NCBI GenBank assembly: GCA_025403435.1
Contig: CM046341.1
Span: 24,391,725 to 24,455,724 of the forward strand
From: Artocarpus heterophyllus
Taxonomy: Eukaryota; Streptophyta; Magnoliopsida; Rosales; Moraceae
Direction: 5' to 3'
DNA: 64,000 bases
The notes below the pieces were generated by a model. It worked only from the letters and a program-made list of their open reading frames with translations. It ran no database searches and was not told the origin of the DNA. The position numbers and the translations under genes were made by a program. Shown piece by piece: positions 47,432-59,044 of the stretch; within the stretch, counting starts at the first letter, position 1; every line of letters starts with the position of its first letter.

Positions 47432-49899
47432 TTCCTAAATTTAAAAGGAATTTAATTTCTGTATCTTGTTTATTTAAAGACTCCTACTTGGTTTCTTTTA
47501 ATGATAAAGTGGTGATTCGTAAAAACAAATCTTTTATCTATTCTAGATGGATGCAAAATAATCTATATTTTATCAAACCTAAGATGGACTTATTGCTTAA
47601 TGCTGAGATGAATGATAATAACTCTAAAAGACCTAAGACTTCTCACTCTAATAAGACTTATCTTTAGGATTTACACCTTGGTCATATTAACCTGAATAGG
47701 ATTCAAAGGTTGGTAAGGGATGGACCTTTAAGTCACTTAAAGGTGGAATCTATACCTCAATGTGAATCTTGTTTAGAGGGTAAAATGACCAAAAGACCAT
47801 ACGGGTCTAATGGCAATAGGGCCGAAGGGGTTCTAGAACTTGTGCATAGTGATGTTTGCGGATCGATGAACATCTGGGCACGAGGAGGGTATGAGTACTT
47901 CGTCACTTCTATTGACAATCATATGGGTATGTGTACCTAATGCACCATAAAAGCGAAACTTTTGACAAGTTCAGGGAGTTTTGGGCTGAAGTGGAAAAGC
48001 AATTGGATAGACCCATAAAGGCACTTCGATCAGATTGAGGTGGGGAATACCTTTCTGATGAGTTATTGGGACACTTGTTAGAAAATAGAATTTTATCCCA
48101 TTTGACTGCACGAGGCACTCTACAGCAGAATGGCATAGCGGAGAGAAGAAATAGGACTTTGTTGGACATGATTAGGTCCATGATGAGTTATTCATCATTG
48201 CCTTTATCCTTTTGGGGATATGCACTACAAACCGCATGTTATCTTTTCAACAATGTGCCTTCAAAATCAGCCCTTAAAACTCCTCACGAGTTGTGGACAA
48301 GTAGGAAGACATCCTTAAACCATATTCGCATATGGAGATATCCGGCTCATGTCCTGTTTAAGGATCCGAATAAGTTGAAAGCATGTTCGGAAATTTGCGT
48401 GTTTATAGGATATCTAAAAGGGACTAAAAGGGGTTATTTTTATAACCCAAAGGAAAATAAAGTCGTGGTTTTAACTAATGCAACTTTCCTTGAGGAGAGT
48501 TACATGGACGACTTTAAACCTCGAAGCAAAGTGGTGCTTGAGGAGTTAAGGGGTGATCCGTTCACTCCAGAGGTTCTAAATGAAACCATTTCGATCGGTG
48601 TAGAAAAACCAAACAAACCTGAATGACAACCTCAGGGGCTTCGGCGTAGTGGTCGGATCGGGTGTCAACCTGAGAGGTATATGTTCAATGGTGAGGTCTT
48701 CTTGGATGAACCGGATGAACATGATAGGGATCCTTATACTTTCGCAGAGGCTATGGAGGATGTTGATTCAAGACTCTGGACAGAGGCCATGAACATAGAG
48801 ATTGAGTCTATGGAGACTAATCGGGTCTGGGAGCTTGTGGATCTTCCCGAAGGGGTAAAACCCATAGGGTGTAAGTGGATCTACAAGAGGAAAAGAGGAT
48901 TGGATGGAAAGGTCGAAACCTTTAAGGCTAGACTAGTAGCTAAGGGTTATATGCAAAAGGAAGGAATCGATTATGAGGAAACGTTTTCACTTGTAGCCAT
49001 GCTTAAGTCCATCCGGATTCTTTTGTCTATAGCTACCGCTCTCGTCTATGAGATTTGGCAGATGGATGTCAAGATGGCTTTTCTTAATGGCTATCTTGAT
49101 GAATCCATTTATATGGAACAACCAGATGGGTTCAAGGTTGCGGGTCAGGAGGGTAAGGTTTGTAAGTTGCTAAGGTCAATTTATGGACTTAAGCAGGCTT
49201 CCCGTTCTTGGAACATAAGATTTGATCAGGTGATCAAGACTTATGGGTTTTCAGAAAATGTGGATGAACCATGTGTTTACAAACACATTAAGGATGGGAA
49301 GGTGGTTTTTCTACTGCTCTATGTAGATGACATTCTGCTAATTTGGAATGACGTTAGGGCGTTGTCATCGGTCAAATTATGGTTGACCAACCAGTTTGAC
49401 ATGAAGGACTTAGGTGAGGCTAATTCAAGCTAATTTTCAATCCTGTCTAGATTATAGGAAATCGACTTCAGGGTTTGTGTTTACTCTGGGCGACGATGCC
49501 ATCAGTTGGAGAAGTACAAGCAATATTGCACTTCAGATTCAACGATGGAGGCCGAGTATGTGGCAGGCTAGTGATGCTTCGAAAGAAGCAGTGTGGCTCT
49601 GCAAGTTTCTTGGGGATCTTGAGGTAGTTTCTGGTATGGATAAGACGGTATCACTGTACTGTGATAACAGTGCGGCGGTAGCTAATGTTAAGGAACTGAG
49701 ATTTCACTAGAAGAGTAAGCATATTGATCAGAAGTATCATGTGATAAAGGACTTCATTGAGGGCGGGCATGTCAGGGTGTGCAAGATCGCGTCAGAGGAC
49801 AATTTAGCTGATCCATTTACGAAGACACTTACTGGGAGAGTCTTCGAGAAAAATGTGGAAGCTATGGGGATGCAAAATTTGTTGTATTTACTCACTTAG
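47272..49899 (+). pseudogene. Element B pol: integrase, reverse transcriptase, RNase H
   Basis: From 47272 a frame shifted relative to gag encodes 'FKETRSLLHEDFTLRMGDG' and the pre-integrase part to a TAG at 47665-47667. Integrase follows: 47710-47940 ('ELVHSDVCG') and 48066-48626 ('QQNGIAERRNRTL', then 'KGYFYNPKEN'-like text). Reverse transcriptase 48681-49433 is open for 250 codons, with 'GCKWIYKRKRGLDGK', 'QMDVKMAFLNGYL', 'SIYGLKQASRSW' and the catalytic 'YVDD' at 49320-49331. About 410 bases that element A keeps between the polymerase core and RNase H are missing at about 49430. RNase H resumes with 'YRKSTSGFVFTLG', has a stop at 49708-49710, and ends at 49899. Confidence 0.9.
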
Positions 49900-49913
49900 T
49901 GCAAGTGGGAAAT
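49900..49913 (+). other. Polypurine tract of element B
   Basis: TGCAAGTGGGAAAT lies directly before the 3' LTR. The minus-strand counterpart in element A reads GCAAGTGGGAGAT. It primes plus-strand synthesis in this retrotransposon class. Confidence 0.85.
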
Positions 49914-51924
49914 TGTTAGACATGTATGCCTTAAGGAGTAAAAATGTAATACGTTTTTGGAGACATTTTTATCAATAAAGAATTTATTCATTATTTATAT
50001 ACCAAATCTTGTCCTCTTTACGTTCAAATTTGTTGAATGTATGTTAAGCAAATGATAGTTTGAGACTGTCGGTCTAAACCTTAAGAATTGGGCATATGAT
50101 GGATTGATTATGTGGTAGACACGATTCTTAAGGTGATGGTCTAAATCATATGATCCACAATCAATGGAATAAAGTTGGGCGCTTTATTTATGCAAAGATT
50201 GTTATGTTGTCTATATTCCTATTGGGAGATGGTTTGTCTTGACCATCGGAGGTGGACTCCGTGAATAGAAACATTGGCATGTTGTCAAAGGTGACGATGT
50301 GTTGGATCAAGACATAAAGTGAATTGATTTGGATTAACAATTCTGTCTTGGCAAATCAATTCACATTAGACAATCATTTGTATTGTATCTTAATCCTGAG
50401 ATGGATAGTGGACCCATTGTCTTGACTTATGCCTTTTGATGTACCAAAGAGTGACACCCACATCTCTATAGTGGTATGCATGCCGGTACGTTGGAGGCAT
50501 GACGCTTGATAGCGTAGACTTGTTATTCATAGATATGGAATCCATAGCTCCTCTTTAGGAGTAATGATATCCTCTTATATACGTTATCCTATAATTGGAA
50601 AACTGGAGCGCTCAACCATTTGGATACATAGGTGTAACCGAATGGTATACTATCTTTCGATAGTAAGTTTTCTAATGGTGAGATAATGGAACGTAAGATA
50701 AAAATAATCGGGAAGGTAAGACAAAACTTGTCCTTAAGCCGATTATGGATTATCATATGGGGATACGATACACTATAATATGTCATGGAGACTTAGCTTT
50801 ACGGGCTTCGTAATTCTATAAAGTTCGATAGTGTAGCTCCAAGCTTTTAGTGGAGTAGCGTTGGAGTTGATAATAGTGAAATGTATATCTGGGATATTGG
50901 GTTTTGATAATTATCGTGAGCTTGAACTTCATAGGTCCATTTTGCTCCCCTTTGCTAGCTCACAAAATCTTGTAACAACACGGCGTGTTTTTTCAATAAT
51001 TGGTGACTTATGTTGGATTTATCATATTGGTTTAAAATTTGGAAGAATCAAATAATTCATGTCTGTTTATTGGTTGAATTAATTTTGTAATAAAATTAAC
51101 TCAAGATAAACTTGTTGAATTATTGGGATCGGATAATTCTTGTCTATTTATCGGTTGATTTAATTGGATAAATTAAATCAAGATAAACTTGTAGAATTAT
51201 TGTAAATTGATTTATTTTCTTAGAGATTATGTTGATAAAGTTTGTTTTGATCAGATAACTTCTCTATTGGGTTATTTGAATCAAAATTGAAACTTTATCC
51301 TATAGAATCTTGGGTGGAAAATAAAAGATTTGCGGAGATTTGTTTTTGGTAGTTTGGCCTGTCGAAGGACGTGTTTGGCCTACCGATGGGGCATGTTCCG
51401 CCTACCGATCAACGAGTGATAAGATTACGTGTTTTCACGTGGTTCTTATCAGATATTGATCTGAACTTGATTCTGTTTCAAGTTTTTGAGACCTAATCTG
51501 ATAAGGACTGACCCAGGACCAATAGCTATATAAAGGGAGTAAGTCTCATGATTTACTCAGATCAATTGAGAGATTAAGAGTGATACTCTATTGGAGAGCG
51601 TCTAAAAACTCCATGAGAGCTTTTGTTCACAAAACACGAACATTAGCTTTGGGTTCTCTCTATTGGTTGGAAGGAGAGTCACCGGTGGAAGAGCTGTACG
51701 TGTGAGCCCACACTCACTCCAGTCGTGGATAGAGAATAGCAAAGAAGACCAGTTGGTTGAGGCTCTTCTGGAATGTTACTTCTCTTCACGGGTTGCGGAA
51801 GTTCTTCAGCATACAAAGGTTAGTAAGATCCAGTTAATTTATGCATATAGCATGCCAAACTTGTGTTTTGGAAATTACTCTGATGAAAAATTTTAAAATT
51901 TCGCTGCGTACATTTTTTCCAACA
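49914..51924 (+). repeat. Element B 3' LTR
   Basis: 2,011 bp, the same length as the 5' LTR and co-linear with it. It differs by scattered, mostly transition-type changes. Its TATA box lies at 51527-51534. ATATT (51925-51929) follows as the right target duplication. Confidence 0.95.
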
Positions 51925-51929
51925 ATATT

Positions 51930-53348
51930 AATAATCGTTTCTTTGGCCATTAATTTTATTAACAGAGCTCCTAGGGGAGGTTAATAATAAAATTAGTGTG
52001 AGTGTATAACCATTATTTCAATATTTTATCCATGATTTATAATCACCACCTAGGGTGTATAACCATAAATCATGCTAAAATACCTTATCCTTTCAGAGAT
52101 CCAATCTGGTACATGATAGAAATCCCTTCCTAGGAGTCAGGACCACTATGTTTTGCCTATGCACCAACGATGGAGGCCTTTGGTCCTCTCTTCAAAAACC
52201 TTCTCCCACTCAATCTTTTGAAATCAAGGTTTTATTTTAAGAATATGCATGAACAATTTTAATATGACCGGCACTCCCTATTCTATATGACATGTTATCA
52301 ATATACATGGCAAATTATATTATAATGCAGACAAGCAAAGCAATCAAGCAAAGATACAAGCAAAACAATAATAACCGTAATATTATGGTTCCACCCTAGA
52401 GAATAGAAATCAAAAAATTACAAGAGAATAAGCGAAACATATTATTAATTCTTTATCCTTGAATCTCCAGGTAGTATCTTTCTTCACGTAATGCTCATCT
52501 TCAAGTTTTCAATCCCGTATGAATCGAATACTTCATATTTTCGGTCGTATCCAAATTTAATGTCTCTCAAAATTGTCCCAAAAATAAAATTAAAACTGTA
52601 TTGAAAAACTATACCTTTTATGGAAGAATTACCAGCTCTCTGCCGGCATACCAATCTGGCTGATCGGCCTACCAATCAGGATGATCGGCCTGCCGACTCA
52701 TGAAAGATCGGCCTATCGAATTAAAGGTTCGGCCTGCCGCTAGAGCCTCCTAATTTTTGCCCCATAGATGGCCTGTCAAACCTCACATCTGGCCTATCGA
52801 TCTGCGACCATCGGCCTGTCAAACTGTGGGGTTCAGCATACCAACCGAGCAGAAATCTCCCATTCTAAAAAATACAATTTTTAATGCAATTCATCAATTT
52901 TATTTTCAACAATTCACAAACATAAAATTAGAGACTTAAGAAATACCTGGGAGCGCCATCATCATTCTTTAGATCCACCTTCTAGATCTGTCTTCTCTGA
53001 ATGATTATTTAATTACAAAATTATTACAAATTTAAAAATAAATAATAATTACTAGATGGAGATGATAGTCCGCCATCTAATTACATGAAAAACTTAGATA
53101 CATATTCTAACCTCTAAGGAACAATTATCGGTATAAATTAATTAATAAATAAATAATTAAATAACTATTTAATCAACCATAATTAATTAATGAACATTCA
53201 CCACATAAATCATGACAATATATAAAATATATAGAAATCTAGAGTGCCAACTCTCTATAAAATTAAATTCAAGCATAGGAGAGATTAGGATCACAAAATT
53301 TATACATATAGTATGATCACAAACTCGTAAATTTATATAAAAACCATG
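51930..53348 (-). other. Element A leader, second part, with palindrome array
   Basis: The minus-strand continuation of element A's leader to the right of element B. The CCTAGG words recur at about 51971, 52051 and 52130. The GC-rich array at 52630-52850 holds eight or more TCGGCNNGCCGA variants, with TCGGCCTGCCGA complete at 52685-52696. Confidence 0.8.
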
Positions 53349-53360
53349 GCTCTGATACCA
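53349..53360 (-). other. Primer-binding site of element A
   Basis: On the minus strand this reads TGGTATCAGAGC, complementary to initiator methionine tRNA and identical to the site in element B. Confidence 0.9.
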
Positions 53361-53362
53361 AT

Positions 53363-55334
53363 TGTTGAAAAAATAGTACACAGTGGAATTTTAAAAATTT
53401 TATATCAAAGTATTTTCAAAACACAAGTTTGACATGCTATATGCATAAATTAACTAGATCTTGCTAACCTTTGTGTGCTAAAAAGCTCCTGCAATCAGTG
53501 AAGAGAAGTAATGCTCTAGAAGAGCCTCAACCAACTGGTCTTCTTTGCTATTCTCTATCCACGATCGAAGTGAGTGTGGGCTCACACATACAGCTCTTCC
53601 ACTAGGTGACTCTCCTTCTAACCAATTGAGAGAACCCAAAGCAAGTGTTCATGATTTGTGAACAAGAGCTCTCAGGGAGTTTCCAAATTCTCACTAGCAG
53701 AGTATCACTCTTAATCTCTCAATTGATTTGAGTAACTCATAATACTTACTCCCTATTTATAGAGGTTGGGTCCAGGGTCAGTCCTTATCAGATTAGGTCT
53801 CAAAATTTGAATTTACTCATCGGTAGGTCGATCAAGATGATTGGTAGGCCGATCAGGCCCCATCGGCAGGCCGAACTTGAGGATTTGCATGCCGAACTGC
53901 CAATTAATATCTCAACGACTCTTTTATTTTCTACTCGAGATTCTATAGGATAAAGTCTCAGTTTTAATTCAAATAACCCAATAGATAAGTTATCTAATTA
54001 AAAGAACTTTATCTAGATAATCTCTAGGAAAATAAATGAATTCCTAATAATTCTACAAGTTTGTCTTGATCTAATTTATTCAAAATTAAATCAACCGATA
54101 AACAAACAAGAATTATCCAATCCTTATAATTTAACAAGTTTATCTTGAATTAATTTTTGTCATAAAATTAATTCAACCGATAAACAGACATGAATTATTT
54201 GATTCTTCCAAATTTCAACCAATCCAATAAATCTTATATAAGTCATCAATTATTAAAAAAGCACGCCGTATCGTTACAGGATGTTGTGAGCTAGCAAATG
54301 GGACCAAATGGACCTATATATTTCAAGCTCTTGATAATTACAAAACCCAATATCCCAGATATACATTTCATAATTATCAACTCCGATGCTACTCCACTAA
54401 AAGCTTGGAGCTACACTCTCGAACTACATAGAATTACAAAGCTAGTATAGCTAAGTCTCCATAACATATCACAGTGTATCGTATCCCCATATGATTATCC
54501 ATAATCAGCTTAAGGACAAGTTCTGTCTTACTTTCCCAATTATTTTTATCTTACATTTCATTATCTCACTATCAGAAAACTTACCATCTAAAGACATTAT
54601 ACTATTTGGTTACACCTATGTATCCAAATGGTTGAGCGTTCTAGTTTTCCAATTACAGGATAACGCATATAAGAGGATATCACTACTTCTAACGAGGAGC
54701 TATAGATTCTATATCTATGAATAATAGGTCTACGCTACTAAGAGTCATGCCTCCAACGTACCGACATGCATACCACTATTAAGATATGGGTGTCACCCTT
54801 TGGTACATCAAAAGACACAAGTCAAAACAACTGGCCCACTATTCATCTTAGGATTAAGATGCAATACAAATGATTGTCTAAAGTGAATCGATTTGCTGAG
54901 ACAGAATTATTAATCCAAATCAATTCACTTTATGTCCCGATCCAACACATCGTCACCTATGACAACGTGCCAATGTTTCTATTCACGGAGTCCACCTTCG
55001 ATGGTCAAGACAAACCATCTTCCAATAGAGATATAGACAACATAACAATCTTTACATGAATAAAGTGCCAAACTTTATTCCCTCGATTGCGGATCTTATG
55101 ATTTAGACCGTCACCTTAAGAATCGTGTCTTTCGCACAATCTGTATATCATATGCCCAATTCTTAAAGGTTTAGACTGACAGTCTTAGACTATTGTTTGC
55201 TTAACATACATTCAATAAATATAAACGTAAAGAGGACAAGATGTGGTATATAAACAATAAATAAATTCTTTATTGATAAAAATGTCTCCAAAAACTTATT
55301 ATATTTTTACTCCTTAGGGCATACAAGTCTAACA
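53363..55334 (-). repeat. Element A 5' LTR (1,972 bp)
   Basis: On the minus strand it starts TGTTAGACTTGTATGCCC at 55334 and ends TTTTTTCAACA at 53363. TATAAATA (53754-53761) is the promoter box. The palindrome TCGGCAGGCCGA is complete at 53873-53884, with variants through 53815-53905. TATTC (55335-55339) follows as the target duplication. Confidence 0.92.
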
Positions 55335-57009
55335 TATTCATGCAAAGATTGTTATGTTGTCTATATCCCTATTGGGGGATGGTTTGTCTTGGCCTTCAGA
55401 GGTGGACTCCATGAATAGAAACATTGGCACATTGTCATGGGTGACTATGTGTTGGATCGAGATATAAAGTGAATTGATTTAGATTAATAATTCTGTCTCG
55501 ACAAATCGATTCACTTTAGACAATCATTTGTATTGTATCTTAATCTTGAGATGAATAGTGGGCCCGTTGTCTTAACTTGTGTCTTTTGATGCACCAAAGG
55601 GTGACACCTACATTTTAATAGTGGTATGCATACCAGTACTTTGGAGGCATGACTCTTGATAGTGTAGACCTTTTATTCATGGATATGGAATCCATAGCTC
55701 CTCTTTAGGAGTAGTGAAATCCTTTTATATACATTATCCTGTAATTGAAAAACTAGAGCGCTCAACCATTTGGATACATAGGTGTAACTGAATGCTATAC
55801 CGTCTTTGGATGGTAAGTTTTTGATGGTGAAATAATAGAACGTAAGATAAAAATAATCGAGAAGTTAAGACAGAATTTGTCCTTAAGCCGATTATGGATA
55901 ATCCTATGGGGATACGATACACTATGATATGTTATGGAGACTTAGCTATACGGGCTTTGTAATTCTGTATAGTTTGAGAGTGCAGCTCCAAGCTTTTAGT
56001 GGAGTAGTGTTAGAGTTGATAATTATGAAATGTATATTTGGGATATTGGGTTTCATAATTATCGGGAGCTTGAACTATATAGGTGCATCAGGTCCCCTTT
56101 GCTAGCTTACAAAATCCTGTAACAATATGGGGTGTTTTTCCAATAATTAATGACTTATGTCAGGTTTATCAGATTGGCTAAAATTTGAAAGAATCAGATA
56201 ATTTATGTCTGTTTATCAGTTGGATTAATTTTGAATTAATTCAAGATAAACTTGTTGAATTATTAGGAATTCATTTATTTTCTTAGAGATTATCTAGATA
56301 AATTTGTTTTAATTAGATAACTTTTCTATTAGGTTATTTGAATTAAAATTGAGACTTTATCTTATAGAATCTCGGGTGGAAAATAAAAGATTCGCTGAGA
56401 TTTTTATCGTCAGTTCGGCATGTCGATCCTCAGGTTCTCTCTGCCGAAGGGGCAAGTTCAGCATGCCGGTTAGACAGATTAGCATGCCAATCGCATGATA
56501 AAAAGATCACACATTTTAACGCGTATTTGATTAGATATTGATCTGAATTTGATTCTGATTCAAATTTTGAGGCATTATTTGATAAGGATTGACTCATAGA
56601 CCCATCCTCTATAAAAAGGGAGTGAGTCTTATTATTATTTAGATCAGTTGAGAGATTAAGAGTGAAACTCTGATAATGAGATTTTACAACTCCTTGACAG
56701 CTCTTTTTTCACAAATCACGAACACTAGCTTTGGGTTCTCTCAATTGGTTGGAAGGAGAGTCACCTGGTGGAAGAACTATACGTGTGAGCCCACACTTAC
56801 ACCGATGGTGGATAAAGAATAGCAAAGAAGGCTAGTTGGTTGAGGTCCTTCTAGAATGTTACTTCTCTTCACTAATTGCAGGAGCTTTTCGACACACAGA
56901 GGTTAGTAAGATCTGGTTAATTTATACATATAGAGTGTTAAACTTATGTTTTGGCAAAATAATCTGATATAAAAATTTTAAAATTCTGCTTCATATTATT
57001 TTTCCAACA
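55335..57009 (+). repeat. Element C 5' LTR, second part
   Basis: Resumes the LTR begun at 37089 (TATTCATGCAAAGATTG) and ends TTTTTCCAACA at 57009. With the first part and one target duplication removed, the LTR is about 1,957 bp. TATAAAAA at 56610-56617 is the promoter box. Palindrome variants (TTCGGCATGTCGA, CAGCATGCCGG) lie at 56410-56490. Confidence 0.92.
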
Positions 57010-57587
57010 ATTGGTATCAGAGCTAGGTTTTTACGCAAATTTACGAGTTTGTGACCATGCTATATATGTAAATTATGTGATCTTAATCTCTCCTATGCTT
57101 GAATTTAATTTTATAGAGACTTGGCACTCTAGGGTTTTTATATAATTTTATATTGTCATGGATTATATGGTGAATGATTATTAATTAATTATGGTTGATT
57201 AAATTATTATTTACTTATTTATTAAATAATAATTTAATTTACACAGAGGTTAGTAAGATCTGGTTAATTTATACATATAGAGTGTCAAACTTATGTTTTG
57301 GCAAAATAATCTGATATAAAAATTTTAAAATTCTGCTTCGTATTATTTTTCCAACAATTGGTATCAGAACTAGGTTTTTACGTAAATTTATGAGTTTGTG
57401 ACCATGCTATATATGTAAATTATGTAATCTTAATCTCTCCTATACTTGAATTTAATTTTATAGAGAGTTGACACTCTAGGGTTTTTATATAATTTTATGT
57501 TGTCATGGATTATATGGTGAATGATTATTAATTAATTATGGTTGATTAAATTATTATTTAATTATTTATTAATTAATTTATTTATTT
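56894..57587 (+). repeat. Tandem duplication across the LTR end and primer-binding site of element C
   Basis: ACACAGAGGTTAGTAAGATC at 56894 is repeated at 57241, an offset of 347 bases. Each unit holds the last 116 or so bases of the LTR, the CCAACA end, a primer-binding site (57012-57023 intact; 57359-57370 TGGTATCAGAAC, one base changed) and the first part of the leader. Element C therefore has two LTR-end/primer-site junctions in tandem. The units are nearly identical, so the duplication is younger than the element. Confidence 0.93.
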
Positions 57588-59044
57588 ATACCAATTATGG
57601 TTCTTTAGAGGTTAGAATGTGTATATAGGTTTTTTATGTAATTAGATAGTAGACTATCATTTACGTCTAGGAATTATTATTTAATTTTAAATTTATAAGA
57701 ATTTTGTAATTAAATAATCATTCAGAGAAGACGGATCTAGAGAAGATGGATCTAAAAGATGGATGATAGTGCTCCCAGGTATTTCCTGAGGCTCTAATTT
57801 TATGTTTTTGAATTGTTGAAAATAAAATTGATGAATTGCATTAAAAATTGTATTTTCTAGAAAGGGTGATTCTACTTAGTCAGCATGCCGAACTCTCCAG
57901 TTCGGCAAGCCGAGGGTCGTAGATTGGCAGGCCGGGTGTGAGGTTTAGCAGGTAGTCAATAGGGCAGAAATCAGATGGCTTTAGCGGCAGGCCGAACTGT
58001 CATGACCGGCAAGCTGACCTGAAAAGATCGGCAGGCCGGAGGGTCATAAATGGTAGGCCGATCACCTAGATAAGTTTGCCGGCAAAGAGCTAGAAATTTT
58101 TCCAAAAAAGGTGCGGTTGTCAATACAGTATTAATTTTATTTTTGGGACAATTCTAAGAAACATTAAAATTTGGATATGACTGGAAATTTGTAGTATTTG
58201 ATTCATATAGGATTGAAGACTTGAAGATGGGCATTACATGAAGAAGATACAGTTTAAGGATTCAAGGATGAAGAATCGATAATATGTTTTGATTATTCTC
58301 TTGTAATCTATATTTTCTATTCTCTAAGGTGAAACTATAATATTACGGTTATTTATTATTATTTTGCTTGTAGCTTTGCTTGATTGCTTTGCTTGTCTGC
58401 ATTATAATATGATTTGCCGTGTATATTGATAACATGTTATATAGAATAGGGAGTGCCGCTCATATTAAAATTGCTCATGCATGTTCTTAAAATAAAACCT
58501 TGATTTCAAAAGATTGAGTGGGAGAAAGTTTTCGAAGAGAGGACCTAAGGCCTCTATCGTTAGTCCATAGGAAGAACATGGTGGTCCCGACCCCTAGGAA
58601 GAGATTTTTATCATGTACCAAATTGAATCTCTGAGAGGATAAGGTATTTTAGCATGATTTAAGGTTGCACACCCCTAGGTGGTGATTATAAATCATGGAT
58701 AAGATATTGAAATGATGGTTATATACTCATATTAATTTTATTATTAACCTCTCTAGGAGTTCTGTTAACAAAATTAATGGCCAAAGAAACAATTATTAAT
58801 ATATGCTAGATCATACGAGCCCTGGATGACATATATTAATCAGGAGGGGATCCATGTTCCTGATTGAATTTGGCATGACTCCCCTAGAAGCTTGTTAAAT
58901 TCTAAGTTAGGAATTATCATTGTAAGGTTGTGACATTTTCAAGGTTTTGACACATAAACACACTTGTATGATTGTGTTATCTTACTAAATTATTATGATA
59001 TGTTTGCTTATGTTTAGTATATAATTCTTTATTATAGATTAAAA
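57588..59044 (+). other. Element C untranslated leader with palindrome array
   Basis: Co-linear with the leader of element B. The GC-rich array (57885-58085) includes TCGGCAAGCCGA at 57902-57913 and about eight variants such as GGCAGGCCG. CCTAGG words lie at about 58594, 58675 and 58752. No conserved open frame. Confidence 0.8.

Larger units (their letters stand above)
42341..51924 (+). mobile_element. Element B: full-length Ty1/copia retrotransposon nested in element A
   Basis: 9,584 bp with two LTRs of identical length (2,011 bp each), both starting TGTTAGACATGTATGCC and ending TTTTTTCCAACA. The 5' LTR is followed by a TGGTATCAGAGC primer-binding site and the 3' LTR is preceded by a GCAAGTGGGAAAT purine tract. 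Coding order is gag, protease, integrase, reverse transcriptase, RNase H. By eye the LTRs agree at about 93% over their first 270 bases, so the insertion is not recent. Stops in gag, two mutated protease sites and a deletion in pol make it non-autonomous. Confidence 0.95.
37376..55334 (-). mobile_element. Element A: Ty1/copia retrotransposon, minus strand, carrying element B
   Basis: Order on the minus strand: 5' LTR (55334-53363), primer-binding site, long leader (53362 to 51925, interrupted by element B, resuming at 42340), gag from 42084, protease, integrase, reverse transcriptase, RNase H ending 38133, polypurine tract, and 3' LTR (38118-37376). Without B it is about 8.4 kb. The integrase-before-reverse-transcriptase order and the TGGTATCAGAGC primer-binding site define Ty1/copia. 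It is broken by several stops and frameshifts. Confidence 0.93.
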
